Shown here: piece by piece, positions 10,747 to 22,144 of the stretch | How the letters are laid out: each line of letters begins with the position of its first letter | Position numbering within the stretch: the first letter of the stretch is position 1 | DNA from: Xenoacremonium recifei | Lineage: Eukaryota > Ascomycota > Sordariomycetes > Hypocreales > Nectriaceae | Direction: 5' to 3' | Length of the DNA stretch: 64,000 nucleotides | NCBI GenBank assembly: GCA_012184525.1 | Contig: WOFQ01000004.1 | Span: forward strand, 496,001 to 560,000 | Translations under genes and position numbers: made by a program | Notes under the pieces: generated by a model | What the model was told of the DNA's origin: nothing | Databases searched by the model: none | What the model saw: only the letters and a program-made list of their open reading frames with translations

Positions 10747-11797
10747 TTTGTGTTTTCGATGTGAAGAGACGGTGGAAATGAGGGTTATGTAGCCCCTGAA
10801 CAAGATGGTCTCGAATGGTGGAGAGTCGGGCGACTTTAGCCAATAGCTCGGGAGGGGTCCAACAGTGCAGGTCCGTGATACGAGCGAAACAGAATGGCGG
10901 TCTGGGGTTCGCATTCCGAAAATAGCTGCAAATAGTCACTGGAAAGATGAAAGGGTTGAGTTCAGTTGAAGAGGCGATAAACGGGCGGGGAGGAAGTTGG
11001 CGATAACGCCTGCCGCCATCAGCGACGAATCCGCCTCAGCCTCAGGCAGATAATGATAAGGTGCTTCACCCAACACAGGTCTCACTGAATTCATAGCAAA
11101 TACACCACTGACAACATAGCTGACCAGGCAGGTTGGGGTAATATGCAACACATCCGGAATGACTGCAGACGCAAGTCAATGACACCATCATCCTGGACAG
11201 ACCCCTGTCGCGCGTCTGTCTTGGTTCCCGGCCTATCGGTTCTCGACGAGCCCATCACAGATTTTGCGCATGCCGGGCGTTATCGCGATCGAAGACAAAT
11301 GGCCGAGCTGTTTTATTCCTCCGCAGAGACATTCAGTCTCCAATCAGGCGCGGAAGCTAAAGCCTTCTGGGCAAGCAAGTAAGGACCAGCCAGAGGTATG
11401 GATGGATCTCAGGGTCCTGTTCTCTATTCTCTAGCGCCGCGTCGATTCGTGCGTCCCCTCCGCGCGCCGACTTACAAATCTCGACCCGGCTCTCTCAACT
11501 CTCGTCCGCCAACTTCGCCCGCGCCTGACTTGCCCATTCGGATCGATATACAGACATGATGAGATCTCCTCGGTAGTGTTTCAATGCCTCGGAGGTAACA
11601 ATCTTGCTCTCCTCTTCCGGTTTCGACTCGTCAACGGATCCACCCCGCCGGATTCGAGCTACTCCTACTTCGGCATCGATCGAGTGAATAAGATCACAGA
11701 GTCGCCGCCCATCGAGGGAGACGTTTTGATATCTCTCTCACTCTGATACAACGACCTGCTGAATATCCCTGGCGCAGACAAGGCAGAAGCAGCAGCC
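10747..11797. other. Intergenic region upstream of ALO1, with two small unassigned frames
   Basis: The right part is the ALO1 promoter and leader. Two small frames look somewhat protein-like but match nothing I recognise: minus 11151-10936 (71 codons) and plus 11176-11382 (69 codons from the ATG at 11176). They are divergent with nearly abutting starts. Neither has splice-site or domain support, so I do not call them as genes. Confidence 0.4.
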
Positions 11798-13345
11798 ATG
11801 GCTCCTTCAGTCGCGGAACTGGAGAAACTCGTTGACGATGGCGTCCCTTTCCGCGCTCGGCCTCAACACGTTCACAGCACCTGGGCGCGGACTTTCACTT
11901 CACGCCCTGAGCTGTATATCCAGCCTGAATCTCTTGCCGAGGTTGAAAAAGTCGTCCATCTCGCTCGGACATGTCGTCGACGTCTCGTTACAGCGGGATG
12001 TGGTCACTCTCCCTCCAATATCACATGTACCTCTCACTGGCTGGTGAATTTGGATAACTTCAACAAAATCCTCTCCATTGACGATAAGTCCGGCGTCGTT
12101 GTCATGCAGAGTGGCATCAGGCTTTATTCACTCTGCGAGGAACTCGAGCGCCACGGTCTTGCTATGCCCAACTTGGGCAGCATCAACCAGCAGTCTATCG
12201 CCGGCGCCATCTCAACTGGCACGCATGGCAGCAGTCTCCGTCACGGACTCATGTCTGAGGACGTTCTCGCTTTGAAGATCACTCTCGCGGACGGCACAAC
12301 CGTTGCCTGCTCACCAGATACCAAACCCGACCTCTTCCGAGCTGCCATCCTCTCGCTCGGCGCTCTGGGCATCATCACCGAGATCACTTTTCGTGCTGTG
12401 CCAGCCTTCAAGCTCAAGTGGCAACAGGTTATCGACACCGACTTCAAGGTCTTCGACGCCTGGGACCAGGGGCTTTGGAAGCAGAGCGAGTTTGTACGTG
12501 TATGGTGGTTCCCATACACGCGCCGTGCTGTCGTCTGGCAGGCTGAGAAGACGGAGGAAGCCGAGTACGACCCTCCTGTGAGCTATTACGACAACGCACT
12601 GGGCTACTACGTATACCACAACCTCCTGTATCTTGCACACTGGGCACCCCGCATCCTCCCCTGGATCGAGTGGTTTGTCTTTGGCATGCAGTACGGCTTC
12701 GCCAACGGCTCCAAGACCCAAGCCGTCCAGCAGAGCCGCAAGGCCCTGCTCATGAACTGCTTGTACTCGCAGTTTGTCAACGAATGGGCAATCCCGCTGC
12801 ACCGCGGCCCGGAGGCTTTGCGCCGTCTCTCTTCTTGGCTCAACCACCTCACACCCGATGACCCGGACTACGTCCCCCACGGCATCCCCTTCTCTGCCGA
12901 CGGCTTGTACGTCCACGCACCCGTTGAGGTCCGCGTCAGTGACACATCCCTGACGTCTTCACCGCGGCCCTTCCTCGACCCGACTGCCGTAGACGGGCCT
13001 ACGCTGTATCTCAACGCGACGCTGTACCGGCCGTACTGGATCGACCCGCCGTGCCGTCAGCGTTACTACGAGGCTTTCGAGTGGCTGATGATGGATCTCG
13101 GCGGTCGTCCTCACTGGGCTAAGAACTTTGAGACGTATCGGCCGCAGATCGAGGGCTTCTACGGGAAGGATCTTGAGGCCTTCCGGGACGTGCGAGATGG
13201 AGTCGATCCGGAGGGCATGTTCGTGGGGCCGTGGCATCGGGACCGGATCCTGGCTGAGGGAAGCCAATTCGCCTTGGAAGAGGTGGAAACATCTAGATCG
13301 CAGAGCCGGAAGAGGGGTGTCACGACAGTAGGAACCATTGAATGA
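11798..13345 (+). CDS. ALO1: D-arabinono-1,4-lactone oxidase
   Basis: A mitochondrial-membrane flavoprotein that oxidises D-arabinono-1,4-lactone to D-erythroascorbic acid, the fungal counterpart of vitamin C and an antioxidant. The single exon gives 515 residues. An N-terminal FAD-binding (PCMH-type) domain spans about 35-205. In AGCGHSPSN, His70 is the residue expected to carry covalent FAD. The C-terminal ALO domain runs to about 485 and holds HWAK at 439-442, the HWxK active-site motif of the aldonolactone oxidase family, and the closing FVGPWH. The start has a good context (AGCCATGG). The last about 30 residues are a Ser/Arg-rich tail without clear function. The gene is convergent with the tetraspanin, 238 bases apart. 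Confidence 0.95.
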   Translation: MAPSVAELEKLVDDGVPFRARPQHVHSTWARTFTSRPELYIQPESLAEVEKVVHLARTCRRRLVTAGCGHSPSNITCTSHWLVNLDNFNKILSIDDKSGVVVMQSGIRLYSLCEELERHGLAMPNLGSINQQSIAGAISTGTHGSSLRHGLMSEDVLALKITLADGTTVACSPDTKPDLFRAAILSLGALGIITEITFRAVPAFKLKWQQVIDTDFKVFDAWDQGLWKQSEFVRVWWFPYTRRAVVWQAEKTEEAEYDPPVSYYDNALGYYVYHNLLYLAHWAPRILPWIEWFVFGMQYGFANGSKTQAVQQSRKALLMNCLYSQFVNEWAIPLHRGPEALRRLSSWLNHLTPDDPDYVPHGIPFSADGLYVHAPVEVRVSDTSLTSSPRPFLDPTAVDGPTLYLNATLYRPYWIDPPCRQRYYEAFEWLMMDLGGRPHWAKNFETYRPQIEGFYGKDLEAFRDVRDGVDPEGMFVGPWHRDRILAEGSQFALEEVETSRSQSRKRGVTTVGTIE

Positions 13346-13583
13346 GGCAAACGAGCGACATTTCGTGTTATATTTCGGATAGCTCTTGATTTCGGGGCCG
13401 GCGTTGTCTGGGTAGGTAGGTATCTATGATAGAAGAAAGAGGGAGGGGTAGTGCAGAGAAATCAACCCGCGCCAGCGGGGACTGGGATGTTAAAAGACTA
13501 TAAATGGAAACAAATGCTGCGCCTCGCTCCTTGCTCTCGTCGACTTTTCATTAATCCGAAGGCCATTTCCACATATTATGCGC

Positions 13584-14362
13584 TTAAATCTGTCGGTAGC
13601 CAGTCTTCTCGTCAATGTGACGGTAGCGCTCCCGCTCCTTGCGATCCTTGAGAAGGCAGGCAATGCAGAGAATAAAGAGAGCGTCGATGCCTGCCATGGA
13701 ATGGTTAGATTGTTCAGGCGTAATAAAACCAGCAATTTTACTCACCAACAACACCAAACACGGCGGTGAAAACGTCATCAATGTAAATGTTAGAGAAGCT
13801 GGAAATCTTCGAGGCGCATCCCTGAAGCAATGCCGCCGCCGCGGGGCTAGGGCACGTAGTGTCGGTTACGAAGGCGGGAAACGTGCTGTTGAGATAGCCA
13901 CAGCATCCAAACTGTGGTCAAGTTAACCTAGCACATGCCGATGGGCCAAAGGTGACGAACCGAAGTCTGAATCAAATCCTGCACTGAAGAGTCTTGGGCG
14001 ATGTAAACAGGTTCGAAATCCTCCTTGAGCCGAAGTGTCATGACCCAGAGGAAAACACCAATGCAAAGAGTGAAGATGGCGTTGATGGTGATCATATATC
14101 CGCTGAGTTTGAGGATGCCGCGGGTAGGCATGAGAAGACCAGGAAGAGTAACGAGGAATGTGAAGAGCATCATAGCAGCGTTCACAATCGCAGGCGTAAG
14201 AGGGAATCGCTGGTAGAGAAGATTCAGAGTTGCTTCCTTTCCGTTGCTCGCCACGTCGTTCATCTGGCCTCGGACTACCAGTGAGAAAACCAACTCCAGA
14301 ATCCCAGAACCTAGGAAAAGACCGTCGGCGATGATGCACGCGAGAAGAATTCGGTTAACCAT
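13584..14362 (-). CDS. Fungal tetraspanin
   Basis: A four-span membrane-organising protein of the tetraspanin family; fungal members such as Pls1 act in appressorium or hyphal-tip polarity, but this one is not clearly Pls1 and could be the Tsp2 or Tsp3 type. Exons are 14362-13961, 13911-13746 and 13690-13584, with introns of 49 and 55 bases; the product is 224 residues. Spans lie near 5-29, 57-78, 86-108 and 180-203. The large loop has the diagnostic Cys-Cys-Gly at 137-139 and further Cys at 154 and 166, the four-cysteine pattern of the family. The cytosolic tail ends KDRKERERYRHIDEKTGYRQ-I and is very polar. The second intron splits a Gly codon and keeps the fourth span open, which supports the splice model. 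Confidence 0.88.
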
Positions 14363-17289
14363 GGTGAAAGCGGTAGAGTTGTTTGAGTAGAAGATTCGAT
14401 ATGCGGATCAAGAAATAAGAAAGCGAATTGGGCGCGATGCGTTGCGATATTACACGAGATGGGGTATCGAGCGACGACCGGCGTCTGTGAGACGAGATAG
14501 AGAGCCTCTTCGAGAGGTAGTAATGAGTGAATCTGTGAGAATTGAGACCTCTGAGGCCGAGGTTGAAGCAATTCTCAATGGAGAGGACGAAGCGAAAGAA
14601 ACACAAGGGAACGACGGCGAATAGCCTAAAGAAAATGGCACAGAACAATTCACGAGAAGAGAAATGAACAAAACGAGAAGAACTACCTCCAGAAAGACGG
14701 GAAAGAGAGAAGGAAAGGGAAAAGGGCAGGACAAGGGAAGAAAAGGGACGAAACAGAGACCCGACTTCAGTGTCTCGTCAACATCTGATCGCCTGACGGA
14801 GGTCGTTTCAGGACGCATCTTGATGCACATTCGTAGCATTGCCGACGCGGGCACGGACCACACCGGAGCGGTGGCCAATGAACGGGGGCTGTTGCTGGCG
14901 AATTGGCCTGTTTGGGATGGAGACGCTGGTGAGCCGCGAAGCCCGGGCCGTCAATGCAGGCCAATTGACGGCCTGAGGAGTGTCATAAGAGGCGCCGACA
15001 AGGCAGGGCGAATATTAATAGCCGCTGAGCTGGAACTTGCCCCCATTGATAATGAGGCTTGCGTGTCGTCCCCAGGAACATCTCTTTGTCGACTCGCTTC
15101 CACCCCCCTTCTGATGCCTTACCGTTCCTAGATTTGACAGATGCGGCGCTGCGAAACTAGAAACGATGAGGAATAGGGTCGTTGGTCACGGCTGCCACCG
15201 CGGTGGATGCTGCCCCGGTATGCGCCTGGGCCAGATGAGCTTAATTGTGGTCAAGATGGAGATGATCTCTCTTTTGAGCATGGTGTTTTCTTGCTCGTCC
15301 ATTGCATTGGGTTGTGGTGGGTTCATACAGTTGTTCAATTGTCACTGGAAAAGAACAGCTCAGCAATTTCCATACAGACCTACCCATCACGACCTGGGGT
15401 GGATGGACAACGAGCCTCAGCAGTGACGATCATTCTCCTACCTCGTCTAGTAGCGAAGAACATTGTGAGGCGGTTTCTCCAGATGGAGGGCGGACAACGA
15501 AAAGTGGCATCTGATATCACTGGCTGTGCATAATTCCCGTGTTACACGTAGCCCGAGCAGTCAGCCGTGACGAGATTGGGGCTCAGATCGGGGTCAATGG
15601 AAGCCGTTGGGAGATTCTGCAGTGGCACAGAGGTTCACGTGTAGTCTACCTCGTCATTTCATCATCCAACAAGCACAAAACCTGACACATCATAGAATGA
15701 GAGGCGAGGAGGACCGAGAAGCATGAGGCGTGATGAGGTAGAGAGAAGGAGGCTTGGACATGAGGCGGTTGCTTCTTTCCCACACCTAAATAAGGCGACG
15801 AGAGCTTGGAAGGCTCGACCTACAAGGTGCCAGCATGGGCTGCAAGAATGAAGAGTACAGATTGTACTGCGCGACTGCTGCTTTCCCGGTGCTCCGAGAC
15901 GCAATCAACTCTTGTCGCCCATCCTGTATCGCCAATGATTTGGACGAGGGAGCACAGCCTAACACGTGCATTCCCGCGTCTCAACAGAACAGAGCGAGCT
16001 GGCGGGAATGCTTTCCCTCCCTCATCAGTTGCAACAGCAGCAACAGGCGCCTCAGTGAGGTGGACCCGGCCTGGGCGTCAGGCCCGCATTTATCTTATGC
16101 TTATAAGTAGCATAGGTCAGGATCCCCCTATACCCGCATATCAGCACTTGCATAGGCCATGTCAGGTATGCTGCTTCCGTCGTGTTCCATAGCGGCCCCC
16201 CCCAGACGACTAAGAGACCCATGGCAACCCTCCATCTCATTTCTCGACTGGCCTTCCGCGATGGCTGCTGGGCTACCCCCGTCACGCCACCGATTCCTAC
16301 GCCATCTGAAGCCTGTTCGCTCTGTCTGTCCGTCCGCAGGGCCTCTGCAGCCGGCTGTTGCTTGCCCCCCCCCGAAGCACCCCCCCCGGAGCTGGCTGCG
16401 GCCACTCGGTCCCATTTGCAGCGTTGATCCATCCAGCATGCTGCTGTCACCGTCGACAGGCCCATGTCATGGTTTTCTCCAGCTGCCTCTTCCGGTCAAG
16501 CTGGGCCTTGTAGGGATCCCTTGGCCTGACGATCCTGATCCGTCGCCCGCAAGCCCGCCAGCCCGCAGAGCGCGTGAAGTGCCTCCGCCGAGGCGTCAAG
16601 AACGATTCCGGGTTGGGTCTGGGCCAGCCTTTCCCCGCTTCCAACGCTTGCAGGCTGCTGCCGGGCCGAGCACCAGCTTGCCCAGACTTGAGTTGGGGGA
16701 GAGACCTGACAGTCCATTCTGAGGCATCTGCTGCTCCGTCATTCGTGAGTTGCTGCCCGACACCTTTCCCCCTGCGGAATGAAGCCTTCCTCCAACGGTC
16801 TGTGCCTTCAGCCTCGACTGCAAGATTGAGTTGGACAATATCCAACCTCAGATCGAGTCCATGCTATGCTATCCTGTCGCGAGAGGAGACGGCACTTGGG
16901 CAAACGGCGCTGCGCTCAGGCCTCGGAGCTCCTAGAGTTGTCGACCGCCAGTTAGGCTCCAGACTCGACGCGAAGCGGACTTGCGCCGTCCCCTCATGTC
17001 ACCGTGTACGTATTTCTGACCCTAAGAACTCGCCCCCTTCACGAACAAAGACCCTGGACCTTCCCGCCACGCCCCAACAACGGAGCCAAATCCACCAATC
17101 TGCCATCGAGTGTGATGCAGTGCATCAGACCCCCGCTTCTCTGGCCGACAGGACGAGATGCTTCGTTGCCATTAGTTTTATCAATGCACCCGATATGCGG
17201 ACTCCGCTGCACAGCAACTCTGAGCGCACGGCATACGGGTCTTTTGAGCGCCATAACATACACGACACTATCTGTAATACGCACAGTGC

Positions 17290-17497
17290 CCAAACGGAAC
17301 ACAGTATTTAGTGGGTCGAACTGCTACTAAAGACCAGTGAGCTTCAGTAAAGATTTCAGCGAGATACCGCAATCTTCAGAATGTATCCCAAAAGCCTGAA
17401 CCCTAACCATAATCCCAATACTAACTCACACCCGTATGCCTTACGATAATCCGAACCATAATCCGAACCTTAACCCGAACCCTAACCTTTGGGCAGG
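17290..17497 (+). repeat. Degenerate telomere-like dispersed repeat, copy B
   Basis: Second copy of the block at 340-545. Landmarks in the same order: CAGTGAGCT at 17335-17343, CAGCGAGAT at 17358-17366, CCGAACCCTAACCTTT at 17475-17490, then GGGCAGG. Between them are irregular units such as CCCTAACCAT, AATCCGAACC and CTTAACCCGAACC. The flank upstream of the landmarks also resembles copy A but carries stop codons and small gaps, so any coding sequence is decayed. Confidence 0.6.
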
Positions 17498-19989
17498 GAA
17501 ATTGGCTCTTGTTGCTGAGTGCTGTGTCGATGGAGGGAGATATGCGTGGCTGAATCAGGCTTAACTGAGGTGCGTGTTCTGGGTAGACTTGTGCGTGATA
17601 CGGCACTCCTTCTCCAGCCTCGTTGGGCGACTACCGGGCTTTTATTAGCTCCGTCAACCCCGTTTGGTCCCCCACAGTGCTGACCATTGTTTCGCGCTTG
17701 AGTGAGCCAGCGGTCCAGCATTTGGTACGTATAATATTGACTGCTCTGCAAACTTCGGAGGAGCAGCCAGCAGAGGAATGCCTGGCCGCTGTATCCCACC
17801 AATGGCAACGATGTTGGCTACAGGAGAGAGCATGACATTGTTGGGAGAGGCATGAACAGTCGCTTGAAGGGAACCAGGGTTGACTCCGACTGGTGAGGGG
17901 AGCTCGGCCGGTTGAGGGGAACCGAGGGAGCTAGGTAGGGGTTGATTACAACCCCCCGATGTCGCCTGTCACCAGTGGCAGGGTGGCTGATGCCGCTGAC
18001 AGCTTGCAACAGGAACTGGACGGGACCTGTGGACTCACGCGTGGTGGATCGCGTTGGCGCTGTCGACGATTTGCAAGCTGATTTATGCACACAACTGCGC
18101 TGAAGGAGAGAGCTCTGGCGCAGAGACTGCTGGTTGGCCAACGTGGGCTATCGATCTTGATGCTACCCACCTCTTCACATACCACGAGCTGCGACCCATC
18201 ATCTAACGGTCTCGTACGGATATGCGCAGTAATTTCGTAACAGAAGGGACAGCGGGACACGCTTCTCAAAGACAATGGGCCGCCTCTTCCTCCATGATTC
18301 GTCGCGCCTGGCGTTAAAGACAGCTCCCCACTTGAACGCGCGAAGATATGATGCGACATCGCGGGTCGAGGCCATCGCGGCGCGAGGCCCGGCGGCGGCC
18401 ATGGGTCCTTGCCTCTCTCCGTGTCCATCAGAATCTACCTCCCAGCCCCTGCCACCGCCATGCCATGATCATAGCGTGGCCGGGCCTTGATGGACGGAAG
18501 ACAATCAAGCTGTGTGTGACAGATCTGCGCTAGCTAAGATTTGATTGCTAACGGGCCTGGGAATTGAGGTTTAAACTGCAAGCGACCTGGCCCTGTGCTT
18601 GGCTCAACGGCCCGAACTCGGGAGATGCAAACTTGCCCAAGTCGAGGATGACTCTTTTTGCCCTCGACCGGGGAAAAGATGACGAAGGTGTGTGGTGTTG
18701 GCCTTGGAACGGAGTCGAGCTACAAGGTCGAGGAGGTCGCTATAGTTCGTCACGCGGCGGTGGACGAGCTGCATGCGAGACACAACGGCCCACCGAGGTT
18801 GCGTGGGACGCCGTCATCATCCACCAACTCAACGGCTTGCTCTCTTGACAGTGACAGCGTCTTGTCTGTCCAAGTGGCAGGACATGGCAGCGCCCATCAG
18901 GATCATCCGGCAGGGCCGGGGTCCGTGTGCAGTGGCCGCTGGGTGTGCTATGGGCAAGCTGGAGAGCAGCCCGCGCAGGGAGCTCAGAGCTGGCGACTGG
19001 GAGCTTTCTGATGGTGGGTGCGGCGGAGACGGTGGAGTGTTCTGGGGGGACACTCATGGGCTGAGCCGTGTGGTTGAGCTGGGATATCGAAGTCGGGGCC
19101 TCCACTGGGCCCTTGAGTCGACGTGCTGCTGGCACTGTACGCCCTCGAGGTTGCTCACCCGTACTCCGTACCTTGGACGGGATATGTGAGGGAGGGAGGG
19201 GAGGGGAACACTCAAGTGGCCGAGCAATCATCTCTTGAGGACCAAAGGTGCCATCCCTGACGACATGCCAAGACACTGACGGGAGGAGGTGGTGAGGCGG
19301 ACGGCGATGGAGATGGCGATGGAGGTGGTGGTGGCACCTATGGAGGTACAGTGTTGGTGGTGTGGGATGGCATACAGTAGCGGAAAGGAACCAGCCAACA
19401 ACGCCAGCCAGACCCAACTCCTGGCGGAACTCTGGGGTTCACGAGCGCGTAGGAAATAGTGCGAGGATCGCTGGAGACGGCGCGGAGGCAAACACGCAAG
19501 TACTGAGTACGAGCAGCTGAGGAGCTGGGATCTAATGTCGGAGTTGTCGAGACTCCATGATGATAGCCCCGGCACTCCCACATCACGCCGATGGGACCAC
19601 CACCAGCAGTGCATTGTCCAGGGACCAGCGGCAAAGACGCTCCCCCGCCTCCAGTTTGCATTTGCGTTTTGCCCTTGGCCTGTTTTGCACTGGGTTGGGT
19701 GGCTGGCGGACGGCACACCTCGTGGCTAATCCTCTTTTCCCTTGGAACTGTTCGTCGAGTTGAGCCAGGCTGGGCGGGCATCTGGACTAATTATGTCTTG
19801 TATGTACGGAGTACTTGGCACAAGCAGAGAGACGAGACGCGGGCTCGGAGAGGACAGACAACTCGTCTCGGACGGCAAACAGCAGCGACGGACGGCAACA
19901 GTGCTGCGGAGGGACACCCCCTTTTCCCGCAGAACAAACGCCCTCTCTCCCAAGTCTTGTCGTTCCCGTCCGTCTGTGGCCTCGGACAG

Positions 19990-20012
19990 ACAGCCAGCCA
20001 GCCAGCCAGCCA
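19990..20012 (+). repeat. (AGCC)n microsatellite
   Basis: Five consecutive AGCC units in the region upstream of mcm1. Confidence 0.9.
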
Positions 20013-21108
20013 ACGGACAGGCGCATTGCATCCAGGCGAAACCCCCTGGTCGCACCAACGACCGTGCAGTAGGTCGCCCAACAGAGCAACTCGGTCGGGG
20101 CTGGAGCAAACCGAGCTAGGTGCACGAGATACATTGGATTGCCTGGCAATTGAAGCACATGCCTGCATGCTGATGACGGGACGGGGGATGGAGACCGTGC
20201 CGGCCGCGATCCAGAATCCAGAATCCAGCGTGCTGATGGCTCTGGGCGGGCTTGAAGCGAGGCCCTTCCATCCATTCCTCTCGCCTGCTCTTCTTGCGGC
20301 CCAGCTGCTGAGGCACAAACCTACCTAGTCGGCGCGCCCTCCGGTCTGACGCCCGTCCGTCGGCGAGCGAGGGCTCCGGGCCAGCTGCTCTCATTCTCGC
20401 TCTGCTCTCACGGGACCAGCATCCATCCAGCAAAAGCCCAGCCCCCTCCCCTCCCCTCTGCTGCTCCTCCCCTGCACGCCCCGCCCCGCTTTCGACGCTC
20501 CGGACTAAAGAAATGCCCCCCTGTCACCAGTCACCAAGCGCCCCGATAGGCGCATGCGCCGGCCCGCCCTGGCCAAACTGCCGCGGTACAGCAATCCCAG
20601 AATCAGGCTTAAGCCAAATCCCTCGCCGCGCCCTCCCTCGCTCGTCTCGTCTGGGTTCGCTTCTTTCCGCCGCGCCACTCACCACCATCCTCGATCCAGC
20701 AAGTGTCCCCCCCCAATCAGTCAAGACCCAACCGCGCCCACCTGGTCCAACGGTGTCTGTCTGTCTGTCTCTGCTCCGAGCCCTGCCTGTTCTGTCTCGT
20801 TCCCTCTGCTGGCCTCTGCACGCAGCCACCGCCGCCCGCACCGCACCGTACCTCGACTCGGTTCCTCGCCTGCCTGCTGCTGCCGCCCTGCCTTACATAC
20901 AGGCGCTCCCCCCCTCCCCTCCCCTCCCCAAAAAGGCCCAGCCTCTGCGACAAAAAAGGGCACCGCACCGCTGCTCCTTCCTCTCTCCGCTCCCACTCCA
21001 GATCCAGTATAGATCCATCGGCACCACGCTCAAAGCAGTATCTCCACCACCTTTTTTGCCTTTCGACGCGGTGATACAAACGAGACGACATTGCCAGCAT
21101 TAAGAACA

Positions 21109-22144
21109 ATGGCCGACATCACTGATCAGCACGAGCAGACCTCGCCCACCGAGCTCGACGAGGGCCACGCCGGCAATGGCAGCGCCGCCCCCGAGTCTCG
21201 CGGCGTCAAGCGTGCGCGAGCTGCAGCTCCCGACGACGACGACGATGATGATGAGAAGGGCAGCCGCGAGCGTCGCAAGATTGAGATTAAGTTCATCAGC
21301 GACAAGTCGCGACGGCACATCACCTTTTCCAAGCGCAAGGCCGGCATCATGAAGAAGGTGAGCGCGCCCTTTACACTCCCTGGCTGCGTTGCAGTTATTC
21401 CTCTCGCTGCGAGCGCGTCCTCGCCCAAGGCAAACGCCCAGCATGGCCGCGTTCGCCCGTGTCGTCAACACTGGCGGATGGATTGATATGCCCTCGAGCT
21501 TCAACCCGCGCCGACTCGTGGTTATTCGACATGTTTCATCCGATTTACGCGACAAACTTTGCAACTCGTCCATTACTGACTCGGCCTTCCTTGACTAGGC
21601 GTACGAACTGTCCGTCTTGACCGGCACCCAGGTCCTCCTCCTCGTCGTGTCGGAAACTGGTCTGGTCTACACATTCACCACGCCTAAGCTTCAGCCGCTC
21701 GTCACTAAGGCCGAGGGCAAAAATCTGATTCAGGTATGCCACCTTCGATCCCAACGCCATCTTCGCGGTGGTAGCTTCCACGATGCTGGAGAATGGCGGC
21801 TAGTCGCGCTTCTTTGGCGCATCCGTCTGTTTCCTTTCCACTGACGTGTCTTTTTACCATAGGCATGCCTTAACGCTCCCGAGCCTACCCCCGGCAACGA
21901 TAACGGTGTCGACGGCGGTGACCAGGTTGACTCTCCCGAGGAGCCTGCCAGCGCGCATCTTCCTGCCCAGGGCAACCGCCCTGGCATGCCCCAGAACCCT
22001 CATATGCCTGGCTATATGCCCAATATGCCCATGGACCCTCAGCAGGCTCTTGCATATCAGAGCTACGTGCAAAGGAACCAGGGCTACGGGTCTGGTATTC
22101 CCCCGCAGCCCGGGATGCCACCTAGCAACCACCACCAGTCCTGA
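21109..22144 (+). CDS. mcm1: MADS-box transcription factor Mcm1 (SRF type)
   Basis: Nuclear DNA-binding factor that pairs with mating-type and other partners to control mating, cell cycle and arginine genes. Exons are 21109-21357, 21599-21733 and 21863-22144, with introns of 241 and 129 bases; the product is 221 residues. An acidic run of seven Asp (42-48) precedes the MADS domain at about 53-112, which includes RRKIEIKFISDKSRRHITFS and KRKAGIMKKAYELSVLTGT. The SRF-type extension follows to about 130, then a Pro/Met/Gln-rich tail (PGYMPNMPMDPQQAL). Intron 1 falls inside the MADS helix after MKK in phase 0, and removing it restores the unbroken domain. The start is the first ATG after a long C-rich leader. 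Length and intron position fit Sordariomycete Mcm1. Confidence 0.95.

Larger units (their letters stand above)
14363..21108. other. Large intergenic region and mcm1 promoter/leader
   Basis: I find no supported gene in 6.7 kb. The left end is the tetraspanin promoter. The copy B repeat lies at about 17.29-17.50 kb. An (AGCC)n run lies at 19990-20012. From about 20,400 the plus strand is C-rich and pyrimidine-rich up to mcm1, and I saw no ATG between about 20,560 and 21,109, so this looks like a long ATG-free leader. Open frames of 150-250 codons at 16.2-17.3 and 19.6-21.1 kb occur in overlapping frames on both strands and reflect base composition. Confidence 0.5.

Noticed and set aside
16159..17311. 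Overlapping frames of 187 and 245 codons
   Set aside because: Several frames on both strands are open together in GC-rich DNA, with no domain, no splice support and low-complexity content.
19591..21103. Frames of up to 245 codons upstream of mcm1
   Set aside because: C-rich leader and promoter sequence opens all frames; translations are Pro/Ser/Arg-rich and unlike a protein family.
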